64,000 bases of DNA from UBA6059 sp040219045 (GTDB taxonomy: Bacteria > Bacteroidota > Bacteroidia > Cytophagales > Cyclobacteriaceae), in assembly GCA_965229505.1 (NCBI GenBank), contig OZ245881.1, positions 5,022,001 to 5,086,000 on the forward strand. Reading direction: 5' to 3'. The position numbers were made by a program, and so were the translations under genes. Of this stretch, positions 44,673 through 53,304 are shown piece after piece; positions within the stretch are counted from its first letter, which is position 1, and each line of letters starts with the position of its first letter. The notes below the pieces were generated by a model that was not told the DNA's origin, made no database searches, and saw nothing but the letters and a program-made list of their open reading frames with translations.

Positions 44673-45275
44673 ATGAAAAGAATCATTCCCATTATCGCGC
44701 TATTTTTTTATGCTAGCCTGAGCCCCGCATTCGCGCAAATCTCGAGTGCAGACAGAGATCAACTTACCAGCCATCTCAGGGCCTCCCAGGATCAACTGCT
44801 CAATGCGGTTAAAGGCCTATCAGAGGAACAATGGCTTTACAAACCTGATGCTGAGAGCTGGTCAATTGCCGAAACTGTCGAGCACCTCGCCAAGTCTGAG
44901 CAAAACATCTTTGGTATGGCGCAGATGTCCCTACAGCAGGAACCCGCGCCAGGAATCAAGGAGAAGCTTAACTTCACTGATGAAATGCTTCTTGGACTAA
45001 TCACCAGCCGAGAGCAAAAGGTCAAAACACGACCTGAATTCGAGCCTACACAGCAGTTTTCTGATTACAAGGGGTCGCTTAAAGCCTTCAAAGAAAAGCG
45101 AAAGGAAAACATTCAGTACGCCAGGAGCACCAATGACAACCTGAGAGATTACTACGCCGAGTTTCCTTTTGGCTGGATTGACACCTATCAGGTTATCCTC
45201 TTTATGAGTGGCCATACGGAAAGGCACATCGGTCAGATCGAAGAAGTGAAAGCCTCAAGTGGTTATCCCATTTAA
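44673..45275 (+). CDS. DinB-family protein with signal peptide
   Basis: A 200-residue DinB/YfiT-type helical bundle with a secretion signal (MKRIIPIIALFFYASLSPAFA). The metal-binding histidines are suggested by ETVEHLAKSEQ (about residue 66) and FMSGHTERHIGQIEEVK (about 180-196), giving the usual three-His site. DinB proteins are metal-dependent transferases, often thiol-dependent; a secreted form is less usual. It ends in a hairpin shared with the convergent gene. Confidence 0.88.
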   Translation: MKRIIPIIALFFYASLSPAFAQISSADRDQLTSHLRASQDQLLNAVKGLSEEQWLYKPDAESWSIAETVEHLAKSEQNIFGMAQMSLQQEPAPGIKEKLNFTDEMLLGLITSREQKVKTRPEFEPTQQFSDYKGSLKAFKEKRKENIQYARSTNDNLRDYYAEFPFGWIDTYQVILFMSGHTERHIGQIEEVKASSGYPI

Positions 45276-45287
45276 TGGCTAGTGGAA

Positions 45288-45315
45288 AGTCGCTGGTGAT
45301 ATAAGCCGGCGACTT
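45288..45315. terminator. Hairpin between convergent genes, weak terminator
   Basis: Arms AAGTCGCTGG and CCGGCGACTT (one G-U type mismatch) with an 8-base loop, between the DinB gene (+) and the outer-membrane protein gene (-). There is no clear T-run, so termination is inferred from position only. Confidence 0.4.
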
Positions 45316-45326
45316 CTCATCTCCGG

Positions 45327-45965
45327 CTAGAACGCCAACCCATATCTAAATCCAAGAATAAGATCTGTACCAACCTCTCTATCCTCGTATGCATTGAAGA
45401 TATTTTCCAACCCCACAGTGAAGTCTAAAAATCCCCTGCGCCCAATTCTTCTTTGAATACCATAAACAATATTCCAGGTGACATGAGAGTCATCTGTGTG
45501 AAATCGCCTGCCGTAATTTGCGGTGGTGCCGATATAGTTGGCCGAGAAGTTGTTGGCGCTCTTACCTTTCAATATTCGGCGATTCATATTGTAGTAATAG
45601 CGACCTCCGGCATAGACCTGTAGTTCGCGATAGCTTGCCCTATCGGCGCTATATGCTGATCCTACAATCCATGACCATGTAGGCGAGAACTTCTGCTCGT
45701 AAGCCAAATCTATGACTCGATTTACGGTCGTTTTCTCATCCCCCCAGTTGGTCAATGCATAAAACAATGGGCCGAGCAGATCGATCGTAAACATATGCAG
45801 CTTCTCTTCGTCAGCACGAATGATATTGTTGTAGCTTTCTACTAATCGGGAAAATTCAGCCGTGTCCATTTCCTCCTGATGCTCGGCTATTGACACATTC
45901 TCCTGAGCAAGTCCCAAAGTAACCATTGCGATCACGAGGGTTAGGGTTGCGAGTAGTCTATTCAT
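45327..45965 (-). CDS. Putative outer-membrane protein, last gene of sigma operon
   Basis: A 212-residue protein with signal peptide (MNRLLATLTLVIAMVTLGLA) and a beta-rich C-terminus (YAGGRYYYNMNRRIL, LDFTVGLENIFNAY, LILGFRYGLAF) ending in Phe, as in outer-membrane barrels. No family is recognised. It shares one base with the DUF4097-like gene upstream and is the fourth gene of the operon of sigma, anti-sigma and envelope proteins. Confidence 0.75.
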   Translation of the reverse strand: MNRLLATLTLVIAMVTLGLAQENVSIAEHQEEMDTAEFSRLVESYNNIIRADEEKLHMFTIDLLGPLFYALTNWGDEKTTVNRVIDLAYEQKFSPTWSWIVGSAYSADRASYRELQVYAGGRYYYNMNRRILKGKSANNFSANYIGTTANYGRRFHTDDSHVTWNIVYGIQRRIGRRGFLDFTVGLENIFNAYEDREVGTDLILGFRYGLAF

Positions 45966-46858
45966 TATTTCAAAATTGTAATCTTACCAAAACTTGTAGT
46001 GGCCCTGATGCCGGGTTGTCCCTTTCTCTTGAGGATATATAAGTCTCCGCTATCCGAAATCGCAGCTTCCAACATCATAGACGGATCAACTATAACCTCT
46101 CCAAAATCAGATTTGAAGTAGAGATCGTAGTATCTCCAATCTTCTCCTAACTCAAGGCTCACATCTGCTTTCACAGCTTCCACATTGAGTTGGAGCAAAG
46201 TCGATATACCGATGATGCTCAGATCACCAAGGTTGGATTTGATCTCTGCCGACCCGGATAAGCCCGAGATGATCGTCTTCGTTTTACTAAATATTAGCTC
46301 CTGCTCACCGCTTAGGTTTGAAATATGGCAGTCTCCAAAATAACTGTTGTACGTACCCTTACCACTTACGTTCTCCAAGGTCAGGTTGCCAAATCGGTTG
46401 TCGAGGACATAGGTACCCTGCAGGTCTTTCATAGTAATGTTGCCGTATTCATTGGTGATCTGCAAAACAGCGGCCTTCGGTACCCATATCTTGTAGCTCG
46501 CCAGGAGAATCGATTCTAATTTGTAGTCCTTATAAGGATAGCTGTAGTAGTTGGTGATTCCTATCTCTTCTTTTCGCTTTTCCAATATGTATCGCTGAAA
46601 CTCAAGCTCCTTCTCGGCTATGGCTTTTGTTCTGGCCTTGGAGGTGAGTTTTATCTCCACTTTCACGGTAGGTACATCCCAACCAACAACTTCGATATTG
46701 CTCTTATTTCCTTTAAGCATGACATAGTCGCCTCTGTCATACTCAAAGCTTCTCTCGATGGTCTTTGTGACCACTTGCAGACTCACCTGAGCGCTACCGC
46801 AATGGGCATACGTAAGAGCCGTCATCAAAACCAGACCTATGTATCTTAATCTTTTCAT
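45965..46858 (-). CDS. DUF4097-like putative adhesin/beta-helix protein
   Basis: A 297-residue secreted protein with a signal peptide ending near CGSAQ. The later part consists of short repeated strands (ITNEYGNITMKDLQGTYVL, NRFGNLTLENVSGKGTYN, FGDCHISNLSG, SNLGDLSIIG) with the Gly-Asn/Asp-(hydrophobic) pattern of a right-handed beta-helix as in DUF4097. Such proteins often accompany ECF sigma/anti-sigma genes and are thought to be envelope-stress outputs or sensors. It overlaps the anti-sigma gene by four bases. Confidence 0.82.
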   Translation of the reverse strand: MKRLRYIGLVLMTALTYAHCGSAQVSLQVVTKTIERSFEYDRGDYVMLKGNKSNIEVVGWDVPTVKVEIKLTSKARTKAIAEKELEFQRYILEKRKEEIGITNYYSYPYKDYKLESILLASYKIWVPKAAVLQITNEYGNITMKDLQGTYVLDNRFGNLTLENVSGKGTYNSYFGDCHISNLSGEQELIFSKTKTIISGLSGSAEIKSNLGDLSIIGISTLLQLNVEAVKADVSLELGEDWRYYDLYFKSDFGEVIVDPSMMLEAAISDSGDLYILKRKGQPGIRATTSFGKITILK

Positions 46859-47469
46859 CCGATGATCATTTGAATCAATTGTTTGCCCACTTCATCCTTC
46901 TCTTTTTCTACCCGGATCAGATAGCCCGTAAGCTCCTGTTGATTTTGATTTTCTGCCATCACGTCCATTAATTCAATTTTGGATTCGTCCAACTCGACAT
47001 AAAGCTCAAATAGACCTTGAAACTTTGGAGTATTGCAGGTGAGGGCGACCTGCTGGCAATGGGTTTTAATAAAGCCCATGACTTCATCCTCCTCACTCAT
47101 CTGTCGCATCACGGTCGTCATCATTTCCGGTAGGCCATCCGTCACCTCAGTATAAGTATCGACAGTAACCTGCTCGTCTGCTTTATCAAAAAGCAGATAC
47201 ACGGTCATCAGTAACGCCAAGCCAGCTGCAATCCCACTAAGCCAGGCATTGGGCATCCTCCTGATAACCCGCTTAGGCTGAGTGCTCTCCATCACACCGT
47301 CAAAGAGGTCCGGTGCGCTTAAAGTCCTGGACCTGTATTCATCGATGGCGCTGAGCAAAGGCTGCTGAGCATCCAGTTCATTTGCAATATTTTGCCATAC
47401 TTCGTCAGGCGCCTTATGGCTTGGCAGTTGGCGTATAGCTCTGTCTATATTTTGATCACGCTTGCTCAT
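46855..47469 (-). CDS. Putative anti-sigma factor
   Basis: A 204-residue protein with a single membrane helix (AWLSGIAAGLALLMTVYLLF, about residues 75-95). The N-terminal cytoplasmic part (HKAPDEVWQNIANELD) should hold the sigma factor, and the C-terminal part is presumably periplasmic. It overlaps the sigma gene's end by four bases and has the position and shape of an anti-sigma factor, without a clear zinc-binding (HxxxCxxC) motif. Confidence 0.7.
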   Translation of the reverse strand: MSKRDQNIDRAIRQLPSHKAPDEVWQNIANELDAQQPLLSAIDEYRSRTLSAPDLFDGVMESTQPKRVIRRMPNAWLSGIAAGLALLMTVYLLFDKADEQVTVDTYTEVTDGLPEMMTTVMRQMSEEDEVMGFIKTHCQQVALTCNTPKFQGLFELYVELDESKIELMDVMAENQNQQELTGYLIRVEKEKDEVGKQLIQMIIG

Positions 47470-48005
47470 CCGTACATCACCTCCTTTAGTTGTTTTTGCA
47501 ATGCTTTCTTGGCATGGAAGAGTTGCGACTTGGATGTGCCTTCGCTAATGCCCAGCATCTCTGCGGTCTCCCGGTGCGTATAGCCCTCCACTTCGATCAT
47601 TAGAAAAATACTTCGATAACCATCAGAAAGTGCTCTTATCGCATGATCCAGGTACTCGCCTGTCAGGTTAGAATCCCAATGGATGGGTTCAATTTTCTGA
47701 GACCTCTCATCTATCTCATCAAAATGAAGTTGATGCCTTCTTCTTGCCAGAGCCGTCCTTACCACGATGGTCTTTATCCATGCCCCCAGAGAAGAAACTC
47801 CCTTGTAGCTTGACAGGCCTCTGAACACCTGAATGAAGGCTTCTTGAAGCGCATCGGCTGCATCATCTTCATTGTTAAGCATTCTGTAGAGTATCGTGTA
47901 CATGGCATCCTTATACTTGTCGTACAGCTTTTTCTGACTCTGCCTGTCCTGTTGGAGGCAGTCATAGACTAATTCGAGTTCAGAAGGGTCTTGCTTGTAG
48001 CTCAA
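47466..48005 (-). CDS. ECF RNA polymerase sigma factor
   Basis: A 179-residue ECF sigma factor. Region 2 (about residues 22-88) has YDKYKDAMYTILYRMLNNED and DALQEAFIQVFRGLSSY, and region 4 (about 115-170) has YRSIFLMIEVEGYTHRETAE and MLGISEGTSKSQLFHAKKAL. It heads a four-gene minus-strand operon with an anti-sigma factor and two envelope proteins. Divergent from the gene at 48165, so a shared regulatory region is likely. Confidence 0.93.
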   Translation of the reverse strand: MSYKQDPSELELVYDCLQQDRQSQKKLYDKYKDAMYTILYRMLNNEDDAADALQEAFIQVFRGLSSYKGVSSLGAWIKTIVVRTALARRRHQLHFDEIDERSQKIEPIHWDSNLTGEYLDHAIRALSDGYRSIFLMIEVEGYTHRETAEMLGISEGTSKSQLFHAKKALQKQLKEVMYG

Positions 48006-48164
48006 GTATTCTTAATTGTTTAGATCAAGGTGAGAACTGAGGTGAGAATGGTTGTATCAGGATTAAAAAAAAATGAAAATTAAAGGTATTAGCTGTTCGA
48101 ATTGCTTTCTTTAATGTGGGTAAAAAACATCATCAAGTACCTTAAGCATTTAAGATAAACATCA

Positions 48165-48947
48165 ATGAAGAAATTTTTCCTTTTTCTTTCTTTAGTCATT
48201 TCACAACTGGTTTGCTTCGCTCAAAAAAGTGAAATCAAAGACTTCTTCGAGAATTACGTGAGTGAGATTAATAACCTTGCAGTAACCAAAGATGTCAACA
48301 AGGTGACGGCATATTTAAGCCCGGACTTTCAGGTTAATAGAACTTTTATTGGCCCAAATGGCAGAGTTGAACGAACAGTTCTAAGTGTGAATGCCTATGT
48401 CAAAGGCTTACTGGCCTATGTCGGAGAAAGAGATATCCAACCCAATATCAAAATAGAGGAAATCAGCAAGGTGATCGAAGGGCCGACAGTAGCCACTATA
48501 TCCGCAGTACTATCTATGAATATGAAGGTAGATGGAGAGCTGGCGGAACAGGGTGGATTTGTGGTCAACTATGGCATAGCCAAAAATGATCAAGGCGAGT
48601 GGAAAATGGTACATTCGGATGTAGTGAGAACACTCATTCAACGCAATATCGGGAACTGCCCGACGAGATTCTATGAAAGAGAAACAGCGCTAGTTGCCGA
48701 ACTCTACTATCCTGCTGGCTTTGAGTACAAGTCAGAGCTTGAGGCTTTTAATTTTAAGACCATCGATAAACAGAGGTTTATCAGCAATGACTTCAAACAA
48801 TACAACTGGGATAGTGACGGCAGCTTGTACCAAATGGAGAACGAGAAAAAGACGAAGCTTGGTGTAGCTACTAATGAGAAAGAGGCTGCAAAGTTGATCT
48901 TAGGAGATACTTATAGGTTACACTGCCTGGGCTTTGGAAGGTTTTAA
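48165..48947 (+). CDS. Hypothetical secreted protein, first of a tandem pair
   Basis: A 260-residue protein with a signal peptide (MKKFFLFLSLVISQLVCFA). Its N-terminal half (about residues 20-160) has the look of an NTF2/SnoaL-like cone: FENYVSEINNLAVTKDVNKV, GGFVVNYGIAKNDQGEWKMVHSD. The C-terminal half (QRFISNDFKQYNWDSDGSLY) is unfamiliar. It is about half-conserved with the next gene, so the two arose by duplication. Function unknown. Divergent from the sigma operon. Confidence 0.65.
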   Translation: MKKFFLFLSLVISQLVCFAQKSEIKDFFENYVSEINNLAVTKDVNKVTAYLSPDFQVNRTFIGPNGRVERTVLSVNAYVKGLLAYVGERDIQPNIKIEEISKVIEGPTVATISAVLSMNMKVDGELAEQGGFVVNYGIAKNDQGEWKMVHSDVVRTLIQRNIGNCPTRFYERETALVAELYYPAGFEYKSELEAFNFKTIDKQRFISNDFKQYNWDSDGSLYQMENEKKTKLGVATNEKEAAKLILGDTYRLHCLGFGRF

Positions 48948-49082
48948 TCAGAATAGGTGAAAAATCCTGATCAGGGAATATGTCCTACTATGCCATCAAG
49001 AAGCAACAATGAAAATGTCCCTATTGGGGGTAACAGCAAAACAGACTTAACTCAAAACTTTTTACCGGTAATTTAAAATTGG

Positions 49083-49877
49083 ATGACGATGAATAGAATG
49101 CTAAAACTTGCCTTGCTAGCTGTTGTGCTGGCACCATTAACATCGATATATGCTCAAGAACAAAATGTTGAAAAGGTCTTTAGGGCATTTGTTGAAGAAG
49201 TGAACAATCTGGACGATACCAAAGATGTGAACTTAGTTTTGACTTTCCTGGATAACAATTTTACCTCCGAACGAACCATTGCAGGCCCTATGGGTACGAT
49301 GTTTACAGAGACAGAGAGTCTTGAACAATTTCAAGAAGGTCTGGAAGAACTAACCGTGGATCGGGATATTTCATCAGAGCTCAAAATAGAAAGTTTAGAA
49401 GTAGAAATGAATGGAGAAAACGCGGCACGGGTGAAAACCTCTGTTAAGGTTACCATTGACGTTGACGGAAAACTAGGCGAGCGGGCTGCTATAGATGCGA
49501 CTTTTCTAATGGCCCAAAAATCAGGTGAATGGAAGATGATGAGAGCACAAATCAGTCGTAGTGTAGCACAACGAAATGTTGGTGAGTGCTTTTTCAAACT
49601 CAACAGGAGAGACAGTGATTACGTATCCGAGGTTTTCTACCCAACAGGGTTCGAGTATATCGTGAATAATGATATAGTACAGGTGCTCAATGAAGGAAAT
49701 GAGCGTTTCATCTCAATCAACTATCAGGAATATCCATGGAATGAGGATGGTACTGTAGTTTCCCTCATTGATGATCAAAATGTAGAGTTGGGTACTGCAG
49801 ATAAGCAAGAAGATGCCATCATACTCGTACTTTCAAAAAAGTATGAAAACACATGTCTCAGGCTGGTCAAAAGATGA
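49083..49877 (+). CDS. Hypothetical secreted protein, second of a tandem pair
   Basis: A 264-residue paralogue of the preceding gene. Matching blocks in order are FVEEVNNLDDTKDVN, TSERTIAGPMG, KSGEWKMMRAQISRSVAQRN (cf. QGEWKMVHSDVVRTLIQRN), EVFYPTGFEYI (cf. ELYYPAGFEYK) and ERFISINYQEYPWNEDG. A signal peptide precedes. It is separated from the first copy by 135 bases and is diverged enough to suggest an old duplication. No known family. Confidence 0.65.
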   Translation: MTMNRMLKLALLAVVLAPLTSIYAQEQNVEKVFRAFVEEVNNLDDTKDVNLVLTFLDNNFTSERTIAGPMGTMFTETESLEQFQEGLEELTVDRDISSELKIESLEVEMNGENAARVKTSVKVTIDVDGKLGERAAIDATFLMAQKSGEWKMMRAQISRSVAQRNVGECFFKLNRRDSDYVSEVFYPTGFEYIVNNDIVQVLNEGNERFISINYQEYPWNEDGTVVSLIDDQNVELGTADKQEDAIILVLSKKYENTCLRLVKR

Positions 49878-50111
49878 AAAAGGAACGCACATTTTTCAAA
49901 TGCATTCCAAAACTCTGATTATTTCAACTGAATTCCATGTTTCAACTATAGAAGAGGTGTGCGAGTCTATTAATGCTCAATTCCGGTATAACTCAATAAC
50001 CTGATTGTTTTAATAAACCTGTCAGTTCGTTCACTGCGACTCTTCGCACATTAACTGCATCAGTTCTTTTCGTGGGTCTTGTATTTCTACATTAGCATAA
50101 AAACATACAAG

Positions 50112-50693
50112 ATGAAAAGAACGGTCACATTTATATCGATGTTGTTAATCTGTGGAGTAGTCACTGCTCAGGATATGTATCAAAACAGGCCCTCGGCAGA
50201 GCATCCTTTTGGCAAACCTCACCCTGACGCTCCAAAGGAGATCATGGATTATGCTCCACTGATAGGCATCTCAGACTGTCAGTCCGTGTCGCGTGTCAAT
50301 CAAACAGAGTGGGCAGATACCGTTAGCCTGGAGTGGCACTGGAAGTATATCACTGATGGCTGGGGGGTACAGGATGAGACCTTTAAAGCTGACGGAGCTC
50401 ACTCCGGTAGCATCCGACAATACAACGCTGATAGTGCACAATGGTATGTCACCTACTACGCTTCAGCAACGCCTACCCCTCGACTAAGTACGTGGACAGG
50501 CGCCCCTCGAGACGGTGGTGATATAGTGCTCTACAATCCACAAAAAGCTCCCAATGGTTTTGACGGCTTCTTCAAGATTGTATTCTCGGACATCACTGAC
50601 GAAGGGTTCAACTGGGAAGGTGCCTGGGTAGATCCTGCTGAGACCATTAACTATCCGACCTGGAGGATCTTTTGTAAGAAGCGGGTGGAATAG
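50112..50693 (+). CDS. Hypothetical secreted protein
   Basis: A 193-residue protein with a signal peptide (MKRTVTFISMLLICGVVTAQ). The mature part has tryptophan-rich beta segments (WADTVSLEWHWKYITDGWG, FNWEGAWVDPAETINYPTW) that recall lipocalin-like DUF1579 proteins, but the match is weak. Start at 50112 rather than 50079 because the signal peptide begins there. It is convergent with the acylase gene, with a structured element between them. Confidence 0.65.
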   Translation: MKRTVTFISMLLICGVVTAQDMYQNRPSAEHPFGKPHPDAPKEIMDYAPLIGISDCQSVSRVNQTEWADTVSLEWHWKYITDGWGVQDETFKADGAHSGSIRQYNADSAQWYVTYYASATPTPRLSTWTGAPRDGGDIVLYNPQKAPNGFDGFFKIVFSDITDEGFNWEGAWVDPAETINYPTWRIFCKKRVE

Positions 50694-50705
50694 AGAGGTG
50701 CCGAT

Positions 50706-50785
50706 ATTCGTCGGTCGAGTATAGTCCTATTCAAGCGATAGGCTCATGCTCCACAGCATATTCTTTTAAAACTCGTCCGACGAAT
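50706..50785. other. Cloverleaf-like structured element between convergent genes
   Basis: An 80-base segment can fold with a 15-bp outer stem (ATTCGTCGGTCGAGT, 50706-50720, against ACTCGTCCGACGAAT, 50771-50785, one mismatch) and two internal hairpins: CCTAT/ATAGG (50726-50742) and ATGCT/AGCAT (50746-50759). It may be a dispersed repeat, a processed RNA or a bidirectional terminator; no T-run is present. Confidence 0.45.
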
Positions 50786-50867
50786 TTCACACATTCCAGC
50801 GCGTTTCAGAAAAGCGTTCCGGTTTAGATTAATTGGTTTTGGGCTCTGCCAGCATTTCTTAATCTCT

Positions 50868-53039
50868 TTACTCTCCCGGCTTATACGTCCTCTTTGCTCG
50901 TGCCAGCACATCTTCGCGATAGTAAGCTACATCCTTAAACTGCATATCTGCATAGCGCTGCGCCTGGTCATCAAAGTGAGGTGAAGCAGGGTCTCCGCTC
51001 TGACCACCAGCCAGCATGGTCTTGGCTTTTACTTTGACCCCAAACTCTACTACAGCTACAAAGCTGTTGCCTCGGTAGCCATAGATGCGACGGGTATCCT
51101 CACCATACTTTGCACCATATGCAGCCAGGGCTCCCCAGCGGCTGGTCGTCAATCCTACCGGAATACTGGGCTGGTCATCGTCATACTTGAGGTCGATATC
51201 ACCGGACAGTCGCTGGAACCTATTGTACTCTCCCCAGGGCACTTCCCAGGTACCCCAATCAGCTACAAGTTTGTCATAAGCCGCTCTAAAATGCTCCAGC
51301 CTTCGCTTGTTCGGTAGTCGTGTGCCATAATAATTGAATCGGTCGTTTCCACTTAAGTCTTCAGGATTGTCTCCATTAGCCATTAACTCCATTCCATAGA
51401 AATGTGCTAATGTCAAGCCAACGGACTCCTTCCCTGAGCTCATATCCCATGCTCTTAACACATCTATAGCTCCTGCCAGCTCCGGATCCTTAGGGCCAAC
51501 TAGTTCGTAGGCCGTAATTAATCCCGGAATCACTTTTTCGAATGCCGGCAAGTAAGGATCATGAGCTAATTCGATCAACCCGTCAAGCGTTAAGTCTTTC
51601 ATCTCACCAAGCACTTGTACAGCATGTACGCCACGGAAGTTTTCCTGGTCAGGCGCCATGTAATAGGGATAGTCCTCTTGTTTCGGGCTGTATTCAGCAG
51701 CGGCAGTAAATGGCGTGGAATTACAGTTTTGTATCCATCCGTTCTCAGGATTTACGATAGTGATAATCTCATCCAGCTCATGCATGCCCTGCCAATCAGT
51801 AGCTGGGTCCGAACCGTCCACCGGCTTTGAGTAATCAAATTGTGGATCACGCCTGGGAATAAAGTCGCCATGGTAGTAGGCAACTGTGCCATCTTTATCG
51901 GCATAGACCGTATTGTTGGATGAGTTGCGGCGGATTTTCATCATCTCCCAAAACTCCTCATGATTGTTGGTCTTGGTGCGGGTAAAGGACTGTATCAGTG
52001 CATCCACGGGCTCCCAGTTTAGTTTTGTGGCTACTAAGCGATCACCCACTTTACCAGTAATCGGCCCATGATGTGTCCTGTACATCGGGAAGGTGCGTTC
52101 TTTCAGCTGATCACCTTCCTTGTATTTAAGCGTCACCTCAGAAGTCCACACGTCCCTCCATTCCTCTCCATATTTGTACTGCAGCTTTCCATCTCTTTCC
52201 TCTACTGTTTCAAGGAAATCATCCATAAAGTCCACTCGCGTAGAGGTGTGCATCCAGCCGTTCTTCTCACTGAAGCCCTGATAGATAAAGAACTGGCCCC
52301 ATGTCGTCGCACCATAGGCGTTGAGTCCTTCCTCACTCACTACCTGTGACTCCCCCCGGAAGTAAAACGAAGTATGTGGGTTGATGAGCAGCATCGCATC
52401 ACCCGAAGCTGTATGTTGACCAGCTATCGCAAATCCGTTAGACCCCTTGGGTTCTTCGAGCACATCTTTTTGCGGTAGCAAATCAGCCATGGTCATGGAC
52501 TGGTTCTCACCGTAAAACTCTTTGATTCTATTGGTGCGAACACTCTCAATATCACCGCCAATCGACCCCTCAAAAAAGAACATGGGAAACCAGGGCTCGA
52601 ATCGCGTCAGCACTTTGGGCTTAACCTCCGGATGCGTGTGGAGGTAATAGTTGATACCATCGGCGTAAGCCTGACACAGCTTTTTGAGCCAATCAGGAGC
52701 ATTTTCATAATGCGCCTTTGCTTCATCGATAGTCATGTATAGGCGAGCCCTAAGGTCGCTGTATAAAGCCTCCTCACCTTCCACTTCTGCCAGACGACCA
52801 ATCGCCCAATAGTAGTTGCGCTCTACCCGAGGAAAGTCATCCTCGCACTGCGCGTACAACATCCCAAAAACGGCATCTGCATCAGACTTTCCATAGATAT
52901 GGGGCACTCCGAAATCATCACGGATAATCTCTACACGAGCGGCTTGGGCTTCCCAGCCTTGTACTTCAGTGTTGACTTGCTGCTGCTCGGGGGCGCTGCA
53001 AGCACTAACAATCAATAAGAGATAGAGGAGTTTTTTCAT
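50868..53039 (-). CDS. Penicillin acylase family N-terminal-nucleophile hydrolase
   Basis: A 723-residue exported enzyme of the Ntn-hydrolase superfamily; lipoprotein-type signal (MKKLLYLLLIVSACS). VEIIRDDFGVPHIYGKSDADA is the alpha-chain signature, and KGSNGFAIAGQHTASGDAMLL contains the beta-chain serine nucleophile (near residue 201) exposed after autocleavage. EWRDVWTSEVTL and the Asn-rich C-terminal region fit the fold. Family members hydrolyse penicillin G, cephalosporins or acyl-homoserine lactones; acyl specificity is not predictable here. Single gene. Confidence 0.92.
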   Translation of the reverse strand: MKKLLYLLLIVSACSAPEQQQVNTEVQGWEAQAARVEIIRDDFGVPHIYGKSDADAVFGMLYAQCEDDFPRVERNYYWAIGRLAEVEGEEALYSDLRARLYMTIDEAKAHYENAPDWLKKLCQAYADGINYYLHTHPEVKPKVLTRFEPWFPMFFFEGSIGGDIESVRTNRIKEFYGENQSMTMADLLPQKDVLEEPKGSNGFAIAGQHTASGDAMLLINPHTSFYFRGESQVVSEEGLNAYGATTWGQFFIYQGFSEKNGWMHTSTRVDFMDDFLETVEERDGKLQYKYGEEWRDVWTSEVTLKYKEGDQLKERTFPMYRTHHGPITGKVGDRLVATKLNWEPVDALIQSFTRTKTNNHEEFWEMMKIRRNSSNNTVYADKDGTVAYYHGDFIPRRDPQFDYSKPVDGSDPATDWQGMHELDEIITIVNPENGWIQNCNSTPFTAAAEYSPKQEDYPYYMAPDQENFRGVHAVQVLGEMKDLTLDGLIELAHDPYLPAFEKVIPGLITAYELVGPKDPELAGAIDVLRAWDMSSGKESVGLTLAHFYGMELMANGDNPEDLSGNDRFNYYGTRLPNKRRLEHFRAAYDKLVADWGTWEVPWGEYNRFQRLSGDIDLKYDDDQPSIPVGLTTSRWGALAAYGAKYGEDTRRIYGYRGNSFVAVVEFGVKVKAKTMLAGGQSGDPASPHFDDQAQRYADMQFKDVAYYREDVLARAKRTYKPGE

Positions 53040-53081
53040 AATATAGGTGGGTAAGGTGAATTAATTCGATATGAAGATAAT

Positions 53082-53201
53082 CGTCATTCCGGTTTTTGCG
53101 CAGGCAAAATACCGGAATCTGTTAAGCGGTTTCCAAATGAAGTAATCATTTCACAAGAATAAAGATTCCTGACCTCCGCTCGCGCGTTATCAGGAATGAC
53201 G
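53082..53201. repeat. Inverted-repeat element of two hairpins
   Basis: CGTCATTCC at the left and GGAATGACG at the right enclose about 120 bases. The left half folds as CATTCCGG...CCGGAAT and the right half as ATTCCTGA...ATCAGGAAT. Two facing hairpins joined by a linker resemble the REP/BIME type of bacterial repeats. It lies between the acylase and DUF5916 genes, both on the minus strand. Confidence 0.6.
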
Positions 53202-53304
53202 TAGGTTATATAATGGTCTGACCAGTATTCTACTAGTTATCGCGGTAGGTGCTTGACATGAGACTTTTCGTGCTACTGGTCTGATCACTAACCACAACTC
53301 GACC

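Noticed and set aside
49813..50004. Open frame overlapping the end of the second tandem paralogue
   Set aside because: Overlaps a supported gene in another frame and lacks any conserved features.
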